NCBI GenBank assembly: GCA_963762605.1
Contig: CAVXLJ010000017.1
Coordinates: forward strand, 248,001-312,000
Source of the DNA: CAVSRC01 sp963762605
GTDB taxonomy: Bacteria; Pseudomonadota; Alphaproteobacteria; Rhizobiales; Kaistiaceae
DNA length: 64,000 nt
Reading direction: 5' to 3'
Shown one piece after another: positions 49,390 to 55,771 of the stretch. The first letter of the stretch is position 1. Every line of letters begins with the position of its first letter. The position numbers and the translations under genes were made by a program. The notes beneath the pieces are model-generated. The model made no database searches and had not been told where the DNA came from. It worked only from the letters and a program-made list of their open reading frames with translations.

Positions 49390-49767
49390 CTAGACGTCGG
49401 TGATCGTGACGACGCGGAAGGTGTGCATATCGCCGTCCTCGTCGCGGATTGAGACATATTCGCCCGGCGCGAAGCGATGGGTGGCCAGTTTGAAGCCGGC
49501 TTCATCGCCCTCGTCGCCGTCAATATCGTAGTGGAAGGCCCAGCTGCCGCCCGGCCGATGGACCAGATGGCCAATGTCTTCCTCTTCCCCCGCCCAGTTG
49601 CGCACGACGCGGCAGCGCTGCCGGTGCTGGCGCCAGCCCTCCGGATCGAGACGGCCGTCGGCATCGAGGGGTGCGGTGAAGCGGTAATAGTGGCGGTCGC
49701 TGCCGTCGGGATATTCGGCGCTACGGGCGAGGTTGAGCCGGATCGTCTTGAGGCCGCTCTCTGGCAT
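49390..49767 (-). CDS. Conserved hypothetical protein
   Basis: A 125-residue protein without a signal peptide, rich in charged and aromatic residues: SDRHYYRFTAPLDADGRL, RHRQRCRVVRNWAGEEED, and a C-terminal barrel-like stretch APGEYVSIRDEDGDMHTFRVV. I do not recognise a named family; the ending resembles a small beta-barrel. The gene stands alone upstream of the ThDP-enzyme gene on the same strand. Confidence 0.65.
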   Translation of the reverse strand: MPESGLKTIRLNLARSAEYPDGSDRHYYRFTAPLDADGRLDPEGWRQHRQRCRVVRNWAGEEEDIGHLVHRPGGSWAFHYDIDGDEGDEAGFKLATHRFAPGEYVSIRDEDGDMHTFRVVTITDV

Positions 49768-49885
49768 TTCTGCCTCCCGGTGTTAACACGTGAATCGGCA
49801 GCCTAGCCGGCAGTCGGATCGGGGACCAGCGGACAATTCCCCTCTGCGACGCCGGGCTGTAAGCTAGGCGGACCGATGACGGAGG

Positions 49886-50800
49886 ATGCCCGTGCCAGGC
49901 GGGAAATTGATATGGCCGGTGGCTGCTGTGGCCGCAGTACTGGCGATGGCAACGGCCGTCGCCTATGCCCAGGGCGACACCGATACCCCGGTATTCCCCA
50001 CCACGTCGTTCGCCGACGGCGCAACGAGCGCGTCGGTCACCGCGGGCGGCGTGTCCGCGACGGTGACCCTGCTGCGCAGCAGGCCGCCTAACCCGGACAC
50101 CGACAAGGTGTGGTTGCGGGTCAAGGTCAATGGCATCCGGGTAGCCGAGGCCTATGGTCCCGATGCTGGCTTCGACGTGCCGGAGGCCGAGGCGAGCATC
50201 GCCGAAATCGATCCCGGCAACCATTACCCGGAGGTCTATTTCGACGCCTATACGGGCGGCGCGCATTGCTGCACGCAGGTGATCGTGGCGGAGGAGCAAC
50301 CGAAGGGCTGGGTGACCGTCGATGTCGGCCAGTTCGATGGCGGCGGCGACTATCTCCAGGATATCGATGGCGACGGGCTGGCGGAGATCGTCACCGTCGA
50401 CAACCGCTTCCTCTACACCTTCGACTGTTACGCCTGCAGCGCGGCGCCGTTGGTTATCGACACAGTGCGCAACGGCGCGGTGGTCGATGTCTCCGGTGAC
50501 CCGCGCTACCTGCCCGCCCATCGCGACTGGCTGGCGCAGCTGGAAGACAGCGTCGAGCCGTCCGATCGCTGGACCTCGCCCGGCTTCCTCGCCGGCTGGG
50601 TCGCGGCCAAGGTCCGCGTCGGCGAAGGCGCGGATGCATGGCGGCAGTTGAAGGCGCACTGGGACTACGCCCACGATGCGGGCGAGGAGACCTGCCTGAC
50701 CGGCGCCGATCTCGACACCTGCCCGAAGAGCGAGATCAAGGTCCTGAAATTTCCCGACCGGCTGAAGCTGTTTCTCGACCAGAACGGTTACCGATCGTAA
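49886..50800 (+). CDS. Secreted protein of unknown function with a DxDxDG metal-loop-like motif
   Basis: A 304-residue exported protein. Signal region: LIWPVAAVAAVLAMATAVAYA, cleaved near residue 28. The mature part has a beta-rich N-terminal half (ATSASVTAGGVSATVTLL), a Cys pair (GGAHCCTQVIV near 128-129), a DxDxDG loop (QDIDGDGLAEIVTVD near 160-174) and another pair (FDCYACSAA near 181-184). The DxDxDG loop resembles calcium-binding FG-GAP or EF-hand loops. The C-terminal third is helical. The family is unknown. Confidence 0.7.
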   Translation: MPVPGGKLIWPVAAVAAVLAMATAVAYAQGDTDTPVFPTTSFADGATSASVTAGGVSATVTLLRSRPPNPDTDKVWLRVKVNGIRVAEAYGPDAGFDVPEAEASIAEIDPGNHYPEVYFDAYTGGAHCCTQVIVAEEQPKGWVTVDVGQFDGGGDYLQDIDGDGLAEIVTVDNRFLYTFDCYACSAAPLVIDTVRNGAVVDVSGDPRYLPAHRDWLAQLEDSVEPSDRWTSPGFLAGWVAAKVRVGEGADAWRQLKAHWDYAHDAGEETCLTGADLDTCPKSEIKVLKFPDRLKLFLDQNGYRS

Positions 50801-50946
50801 ACGGCCATCGCCGTCTCAGGCGACCCGACAGGATTCGCTCTTGGTGAGTCAGGCGACGAACTGATCGCCCGGCACCGCTTCGCCGAGCCGATCGGACAAC
50901 CGGGGCGGACGGGCATTTTGACGGTGCGACAGGACTGGTCCATCCA

Positions 50947-50973
50947 GATTCGCTATTCATGGCGTCGCGAATC
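50947..50973. repeat. Short inverted repeat upstream of the DTW gene
   Basis: GATTCGC (50947-50953) and GCGAATC (50967-50973), 7-bp perfect arms around 13 bases, in the 217-base gap between the secreted-protein gene and the DTW gene. Both arms contain GANTC, the alphaproteobacterial CcrM methylation site. It could be a regulator site or a transcript hairpin. Nothing else is visible in this gap. Confidence 0.4.
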
Positions 50974-51017
50974 ACGGTGAATCAAGGACGGCGTGGGGCT
51001 GATCCGGAGGCGACGGA

Positions 51018-51692
51018 ATGGCAGGGAAATCGGAGCCGGTGTTCGATGCGGACGTGCCGGTGTGTCCGCGCTGCCTGAAGCCGCAGCCGCTGTGCGTGTG
51101 CGACGAGATCCAGCCGATCGCCAACCATATCGCCCTGCTGATCCTCCAGCACCCGCAGGAGCAGGACCGGCTGCTCGGCACCGCCCGGATCGCGGCGCAG
51201 CAGTTCACGCAAGCGACGTTGCGCGTCGGCCTGTCTTGGCCGAGCCTGGCCAAGGTTCTCGGACGGCCGGCCGATCCGAAGCGGTGGGCAACCCTTTTCC
51301 TCGGCTCGATACGCACCGCCGACTTTCCGCCCGGACGCGCGGTCGCCGCGTTCGATCGCAAGGGCAAGGCGCTCGCCGATCAGGCGGGCGCGCTTGCCGG
51401 TATCGAGGGGGTCATCCTGCTCGACGGGACATGGAGCCAGGCCAAGACGCTGTGGTGGCGCAATGCGTGGCTGTTGAAGGGCAAGCGCATCGCACTGAAA
51501 CCCCAGCATGCGTCGCTCTACGGCCAACGCCGACGCGAAGCGCGGCGCGAGGGTCTGTCGACCATCGAAGCGGCGGGGCTGACCTTGAGCCGTCTGGAGG
51601 CGCGGCCGGAGATCGAGGCGGCGGTCGCGACCACCTTCCGCCTCATGCTGGCGCGCTACGACAACGCGGTTGCGGCCCTGAACGCCGGTTGA
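51018..51692 (+). CDS. DTW-domain protein, tRNA-uridine aminocarboxypropyltransferase-like
   Basis: A 224-residue protein with the DTW signature VILLDGTWSQAKTLW near residue 140 and an N-terminal zinc-type cluster VCPRCLKPQPLCVCDE (Cys16, 19, 26, 28). DTW enzymes such as E. coli TapT/TuaA add the 3-amino-3-carboxypropyl group to tRNA uridine using SAM. GGAGGCGACGG precedes the ATG. It stands near the phosphoribosyltransferase gene without coupling. Confidence 0.85.
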   Translation: MAGKSEPVFDADVPVCPRCLKPQPLCVCDEIQPIANHIALLILQHPQEQDRLLGTARIAAQQFTQATLRVGLSWPSLAKVLGRPADPKRWATLFLGSIRTADFPPGRAVAAFDRKGKALADQAGALAGIEGVILLDGTWSQAKTLWWRNAWLLKGKRIALKPQHASLYGQRRREARREGLSTIEAAGLTLSRLEARPEIEAAVATTFRLMLARYDNAVAALNAG

Positions 51693-51741
51693 CGTTCAGC
51701 CGGCGCCATGAGGGAATCGCCGCCGCGGAGGAGGTCGGACC

Positions 51742-52413
51742 ATGCCGTTCCGTGACCGCAGGGACGCCGGGGCGCGTCTGGCGGCGGCGCTTGCCGGCTA
51801 CAAGGCGGACAGGCCGGTCGTCCTTGCTTTGCCGCGCGGCGGCGTGCCGGTGGCGGCGGAGATCGCCAGGGCCCTTGCCGCACCACTCGATCTCATCCTC
51901 GTGCGCAAGATCGGCGTCCCCTTTCAAAGGGAGCTTGCCATGGGCGCCGTCGTCGACGGCGGCCAGCCGACCATCGTGCGCAACCAGGATGTGATCGCCA
52001 TGGCCGACATTTCGGAAGAGACGTTTCAAGCGGTGTGCGCGGCGGAGCTTGCCGAAATCGAGCGGCGGCGGCGGACCTATGTCGGCGAACGGCCGCCGGC
52101 GGTAGTCAGCGGCCGCACGGTGATCGTTGTCGATGACGGCCTGGCGACCGGCGCGACCATGAAGGCGGCGCTGAGGGCGCTGAGGATGCGCGCGCCGGGG
52201 CGCTTGGTGATGGCGGTGCCGGTGGCGCCCGACGACGCGTTGGCAGACATGAAAAGCGAAGCCGACGACATCGTCTGCCTGGAAACCCCGGCTCTCTTCG
52301 GCGCGATTGGCGCGTTCTATGACGACTTCCGCCAGATCAGCGACAAGGAGGTGATTGCGCTGCTCGCGGCATGCGCCGCCGGATCGCAGGCGCCGCCGGA
52401 CGGGCCAAGGTAA
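51742..52413 (+). CDS. Phosphoribosyltransferase-domain protein
   Basis: A 223-residue type I phosphoribosyltransferase fold protein. The PRPP loop is VIVVDDGLATGATMKAAL near residues 130-147; the N terminus has RPVVLALPRGGVPVAAEIA and LILVRKIGVPFQRELAMGAV, as seen in the group often called Rv0571c-like. Acceptor base unknown. CGGAGGAGG lies about 9 bases before the ATG. Confidence 0.88.
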   Translation: MPFRDRRDAGARLAAALAGYKADRPVVLALPRGGVPVAAEIARALAAPLDLILVRKIGVPFQRELAMGAVVDGGQPTIVRNQDVIAMADISEETFQAVCAAELAEIERRRRTYVGERPPAVVSGRTVIVVDDGLATGATMKAALRALRMRAPGRLVMAVPVAPDDALADMKSEADDIVCLETPALFGAIGAFYDDFRQISDKEVIALLAACAAGSQAPPDGPR

Positions 52414-52492
52414 GCGCGAGCCGCGATCAGCCGCCGCGGGTGTGCCCCGGCGCGGCAGCCGTCGACCGAGCTAAAAACCTTGAGCGGATTGG

Positions 52493-53080
52493 CTATCGAG
52501 TGAAATCAAACGTGCAGGTTACGGGACCGCTTACGCGTGACCTACCCTTTCTCTTGTAGCCCGGGGCGCTCATGCCGCCGGAAATAGTCGAAGTTGCCGT
52601 ACATCCACTATCTGTTGCAATATAATCCGTTGTTACTGTAAAATCTATATTCATTTGATTGTCATCTGTGATATTGTGAAAAATATATCTGCCGCCATTA
52701 TCCGTTGGGTGAAAATCTATATTAAATGTTATTGTTTTATCGACTTTATAGCTCGCGGTTCCGCCGCCAGACGGTAATTCTATACCAGATCCATTCATTG
52801 AATCTTTCTCTACGTCCAAATATATAAGATATTTTCCATCTTTTGCATAATATATGTAGTCGTTAAGCGGGATCTTGTAGGGAATGCACAACTGCTGGTG
52901 CGTCAAACCGTGCCGGCCGATGACCGGTACGCTTTGGCAAATCTCGTTGAGCTCAATCGGTGTCGCAATATATATGCGCTTACCGATCAGATTGACCCCT
53001 GCGGTCGCCGGGTCGGCTGCCGCAATAACAACCAGGGCCAAAGATAACACGGATGGCCTTATTGTTTTCGCTGGCCCCAT
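52493..53080 (-). CDS. Secreted protein of unknown function, unusually AT-rich
   Basis: A 195-residue exported protein. The signal peptide is KTIRPSVLSLALVVIAAADPATA, and the mature part starts near GVNLIGKR. It has four Cys in two pairs (EIC and QLC early; SGC and VTC late) that could form disulfides. The rest is beta-rich and has many Asn, Ile and Tyr codons (NDYIYYAKDGKYLIYLDVE; KVDKTITFNIDFHPTDNGG). The DNA between about 52600 and 52870 is markedly AT-rich compared with its neighbours, while the first 150 bases of the gene have normal composition. GGAGAAT precedes the ATG at 53080. It diverges from the caspase-like gene across 139 bases. The family is unknown. Confidence 0.75.
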   Translation of the reverse strand: MGPAKTIRPSVLSLALVVIAAADPATAGVNLIGKRIYIATPIELNEICQSVPVIGRHGLTHQQLCIPYKIPLNDYIYYAKDGKYLIYLDVEKDSMNGSGIELPSGGGTASYKVDKTITFNIDFHPTDNGGRYIFHNITDDNQMNIDFTVTTDYIATDSGCTATSTISGGMSAPGYKRKGRSRVSGPVTCTFDFTR

Positions 53081-53219
53081 GATCAATTCTCCACCTGCGC
53101 AGCAACTTGCCGGCGCGAAATGTCGAGGATACCTTAAATGAAAGTCATTCCAATCGTAAAGTCGGGCCGCAAAACGCCCTGACTTGAGGTGGCTCGGGGT
53201 GGCGTGGAACGGGGGATCG

Positions 53220-54536
53220 ATGACCAGCTTGTTGAGACTGGGACTGCTGGCTTGCATTCTTGCCGGGCTGGCATATGCCGCGCCGGCCGAGGCGTCGCGG
53301 CGCGTGGCCCTGGTAATCGGCAATCAGAATTACGCAAACCTGCCTCAGCTTCAAATGCCCGGCGGCGATGCGGCAGCCTACGCCCAGCTCTTCAAGGACA
53401 AGGGCTTCGACCAGGTCATCCTGCGGCAGGACCAGAGCCTGGAGGGGATCGAGCAGGCGCTTGCCGATCTCAAGGCGGCGACCCAACCCGGCGACACCGC
53501 CGTCTTCGTTTACTCCGGCTACGGCTGGAGCGACGGCACGCACAACTACGTCGTCGGCACGGACGCCCCCAAATCGGGCTCGAAAAACTACCTGGCGCGA
53601 ATTTCGGTGCCGCTGCGCAACGGCGTCGACGGCATCATCGATCAGATGAACCAGACTGGCGCGGCGATCAAAGTGGCGATCGTCGACGCGAGCCGGGACA
53701 ACCCCTTCACGCCCGCAACAGGGACGAATTCGATCGGTATCGCCAGCGGGCTCAGCCGTATGCAGGACAGTACCCCAGACGGCACCTTCATCGTGTTTTC
53801 AGCGGGGCCGGGCGAGGTGGCGCTCGACCGGCTGTCGCCGGCTGACAAAGATCCCAACGGGCTGTTTGCCCGCAGCTTCATCCCCCTGTTGCGCTCCGAC
53901 CTCACCTTGCTCGACGCCACCAAGGACGTCCAGCAGCAGGTCTATCTCTCCGCCAAGGCCGCGGGGCACGAGCAGCGGCCTACCTATTATGATGAGACTT
54001 TGGGGAACGTCTGCCTTTCGGCGCGATGCGGATCGAACGCGGCGCCGTCCGGTCCTCAAGATACGGCCTCAGAGACAGCCTGGCAGCGCATTGCCACCTC
54101 GACCGACCCCGCCGACTTCGAAAGCTTCGCCCGTCTGTTTCCAGACAGCCCTCACGCCCTCGATGCCGCGCAGAAAGCGCGTACTCTGAAAACGCCGCAG
54201 CAACTCGCCTCCGCGCCGGCAGCCAACCCGCAGGACGCGGCGGAGCCCGCGGGGCCGGCATCCCCGGATGTTGTTCGCCAGTTGCAGGTCGAGCTCAAGC
54301 GCGTCGGTTGCGATCCGGGCCCGGTCGATGGGACGTGGAGCAAGGAATCAGCCCAGGCGCTGGTGCTTTTCAATCAGAACGCACACACCCAGTTGGCCAC
54401 TGACGCGCCCAGCATGGACGCCGTAGATGCCGTGCGCGCCAAGTCCGGTACGATCTGTGTGTCGCAGGCGGCCCAGGGCAACGGCGCAACGGCAGCCGAC
54501 TGCTTCATGTTCAACGACAAGAAGTTTTGCGACTGA
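53220..54536 (+). CDS. Caspase-like (peptidase C14) protein with both catalytic residues replaced, plus peptidoglycan-binding-like domain
   Basis: A 438-residue exported protein: signal peptide LLRLGLLACILAGLAYA (residues 4-20), caspase-fold domain about 27-250, linker, and a peptidoglycan-binding-like repeat about 360-400 (QLQVELKRVGCDPGPVDGTWSKESAQALVLF). The caspase fold is plain (RRVALVIGNQNYANLPQL at the first strand). The catalytic His position, normally SGHG, reads SGYG (Tyr101). The catalytic Cys position, normally DACRDNPF, reads DASRDNPF (Ser158). Both sites needed for cysteine protease chemistry are gone while the surrounding motif is kept, so this is a predicted pseudoprotease. 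The ATG at 53220 puts the signal peptide at the N terminus. It diverges from the AT-rich secreted-protein gene. Confidence 0.85.
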   Translation: MTSLLRLGLLACILAGLAYAAPAEASRRVALVIGNQNYANLPQLQMPGGDAAAYAQLFKDKGFDQVILRQDQSLEGIEQALADLKAATQPGDTAVFVYSGYGWSDGTHNYVVGTDAPKSGSKNYLARISVPLRNGVDGIIDQMNQTGAAIKVAIVDASRDNPFTPATGTNSIGIASGLSRMQDSTPDGTFIVFSAGPGEVALDRLSPADKDPNGLFARSFIPLLRSDLTLLDATKDVQQQVYLSAKAAGHEQRPTYYDETLGNVCLSARCGSNAAPSGPQDTASETAWQRIATSTDPADFESFARLFPDSPHALDAAQKARTLKTPQQLASAPAANPQDAAEPAGPASPDVVRQLQVELKRVGCDPGPVDGTWSKESAQALVLFNQNAHTQLATDAPSMDAVDAVRAKSGTICVSQAAQGNGATAADCFMFNDKKFCD

Positions 54537-54636
54537 CATCCGTGCCCGGTCGAGCGCCGCCGGCCGGGGCGGGCGTTCAAAAGAAATCGCCGCCGGCGAC
54601 GGCGGCGGCAACGAGCTGATCGGTGAACGAGACGGC

Positions 54637-54712
54637 TGGTACAGCTGGCTGGGCTCGAACCAGCGACCTACGGATCCACAATCCGCCGCTCTACCAACTG
54701 AGCTACAGCTGC
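54637..54712 (-). tRNA. tRNA-His (anticodon GTG)
   Basis: A complete cloverleaf on the minus strand: acceptor stem GCAGCTG / CAGCTGT, D arm GCTC..GAGC, anticodon stem GCGGA / TCCGT with loop TTGTGGA (anticodon GTG), T arm GCTGG-TTCGAGC-CCAGC, discriminator A73 and an encoded CCA (54637-54639). The base before G1 is T, so the G-1 of most tRNA-His is not encoded, and A73 replaces the usual C73. This matches the alphaproteobacterial tRNA-His form and pairs with the divergent HisS at 14.4 kb. Confidence 0.97.
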
Positions 54713-54784
54713 ACGTCTGGCCGGCGGCGGGAACCTAGGATCATTGCCAGGACGGTTCAAGAAAAAAGCCGCCGGCTGGCGGAA

Positions 54785-54820
54785 ACGAAACGGCCCGCAA
54801 CCGTTTCCGGTCCGGGCCGC
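54785..54820 (-). terminator. Terminator of the phasin gene
   Basis: On the minus strand, CGGCCCG pairs with CGGGCCG and an inner ACCG-GAAA-CGGT hairpin stacks inside, followed by TTTCGTTT. It lies 27 bases after the phasin stop. Confidence 0.75.
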
Positions 54821-54846
54821 TTCGCGGGTCTGCGACGAGAGGGCTG

Positions 54847-55329
54847 TCAGGCGGCGTTGAGGTCCTTGAAGGCCTTCTCGACCTTCTCGGTCACCGGTTT
54901 GGTGGTCGTGGTGATGTACTTCTCGCCGAGCGCCTGAAGTTCCTTCATCTGCTCGGTCATCGCCTCGAACTGTCTGCGGGCAAAGGCCGACTGAAGCTCG
55001 ACCAGGTCTAACATGGTTTTGGCTCCGAACATGTCGTGGGCAAGTGCAAAAGACGCATCACTATTGGTCTTGGCGGCATCGATCGCCTTGACACTGATGG
55101 CCAGAGCGCCGCCGCGGGCGTTTTCGAAGGTCTGCTCGAAAAGACCGGAGGCCTCCTCGGTGGCACTCTTCAGCCTGGCATAGGTGTCACGGGCCTGGGT
55201 CACCGACTTCTCGGCGAATTCACGAAATACGGCCGGAACCTCGAAGCTCGGCGTCGGGAAGCTGAACGCTTCGAACCCGGTGGCGGTCGATTTTGCCGAC
55301 TTGCTGGTTTTCCCGGTTGCAGTGGTCAT
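54847..55329 (-). CDS. Phasin family protein
   Basis: A 160-residue phasin-2-type protein that coats polyhydroxyalkanoate granules. It is helical and amphipathic throughout: FEVPAVFREFAEKSVTQARD, TYARLKSATEEASGLFEQTF, MFGAKTMLDLVELQSAFARR, then EAMTEQMKELQALGEKY and a Lys/Thr-rich tail. No cysteine and no membrane span. About 100 bases upstream are two TGC-N3-GCA motifs, the PhaR recognition form. It links to the acetoacetyl-CoA synthetase gene at 59-61 kb (polyhydroxybutyrate turnover), though the two are not adjacent. Confidence 0.9.
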   Translation of the reverse strand: MTTATGKTSKSAKSTATGFEAFSFPTPSFEVPAVFREFAEKSVTQARDTYARLKSATEEASGLFEQTFENARGGALAISVKAIDAAKTNSDASFALAHDMFGAKTMLDLVELQSAFARRQFEAMTEQMKELQALGEKYITTTTKPVTEKVEKAFKDLNAA

Positions 55330-55427
55330 GGCGTGCTGTCCTCGAAGGTGCTGGGCCGGATGGTCGGAAGCCTGCTTCCGATTCCGGGAGTGCCTTGATG
55401 GTCAGGTACCCAATATAGGCATGAATT

Positions 55428-55460
55428 TGTGCAGTGCAATAGAAATATTGCGACGCACAA
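55428..55460 (-). promoter_or_regulatory. PhaR-like double site upstream of the phasin gene
   Basis: Two TGC-N3-GCA motifs: TGCAGTGCA (55430-55438) and TGCGACGCA (55449-55457), centres 19 bases apart, nested in an outer inverted repeat TTGTGC / GCACAA (55428-55433 and 55455-55460). PhaR of Paracoccus denitrificans is known to bind a TGC-N3-GCA type sequence and to repress phasin genes. Confidence 0.6.
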
Positions 55461-55713
55461 GATCGCACGCCGAATTCGCCGGCCGGAAGACCGATGCGCC
55501 CGGAGGCGCCTTCTTTCCTTTGCCTGGGCTGACGGGCGACCGGGCGGCGCAGCAGCGCGCCGAACTGCTTCACGACGCCCCCTTGCACCGCGCTTGCCAT
55601 AGCGGCCATGCTCGGTTTGCCGCGGGTCGCCGGCAATGAGCCGATTAACCGCGATCACAAATGATGGAGGCGAAAGGCCGTCGGCGCGTGGACCGCGGCC
55701 AAATCCGGCTGTA

Positions 55714-55728
55714 TTAACATATTGTTAA
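55714..55728 (+). promoter_or_regulatory. CtrA-like box upstream of the PAS histidine-kinase gene
   Basis: TTAA (55714-55717), 7 bases CATATTG, TTAA (55725-55728), the CtrA consensus TTAA-N7-TTAA (strict form ends TTAAC; here TTAAG). It lies 44 bases before the ATG of the kinase gene, and TTAA is rare in this GC-rich DNA. An isolated TTAACC is also present at about 55645. The rest of the gap 55461-55713 holds no gene I can support, only a weak GCGCC-CGGA-GGCGC hairpin near 55496. Confidence 0.55.
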
Positions 55729-55771
55729 GCTTCGAGACGGCGCGCGGGGAGCGCGAGGACGGGCCGAGCGG

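Noticed and set aside
55326..55658. A 110-codon minus-strand frame in the gap upstream of the phasin gene
   Set aside because: It overlaps the phasin start and the PhaR-like site, has no domain and no ribosome-binding site.
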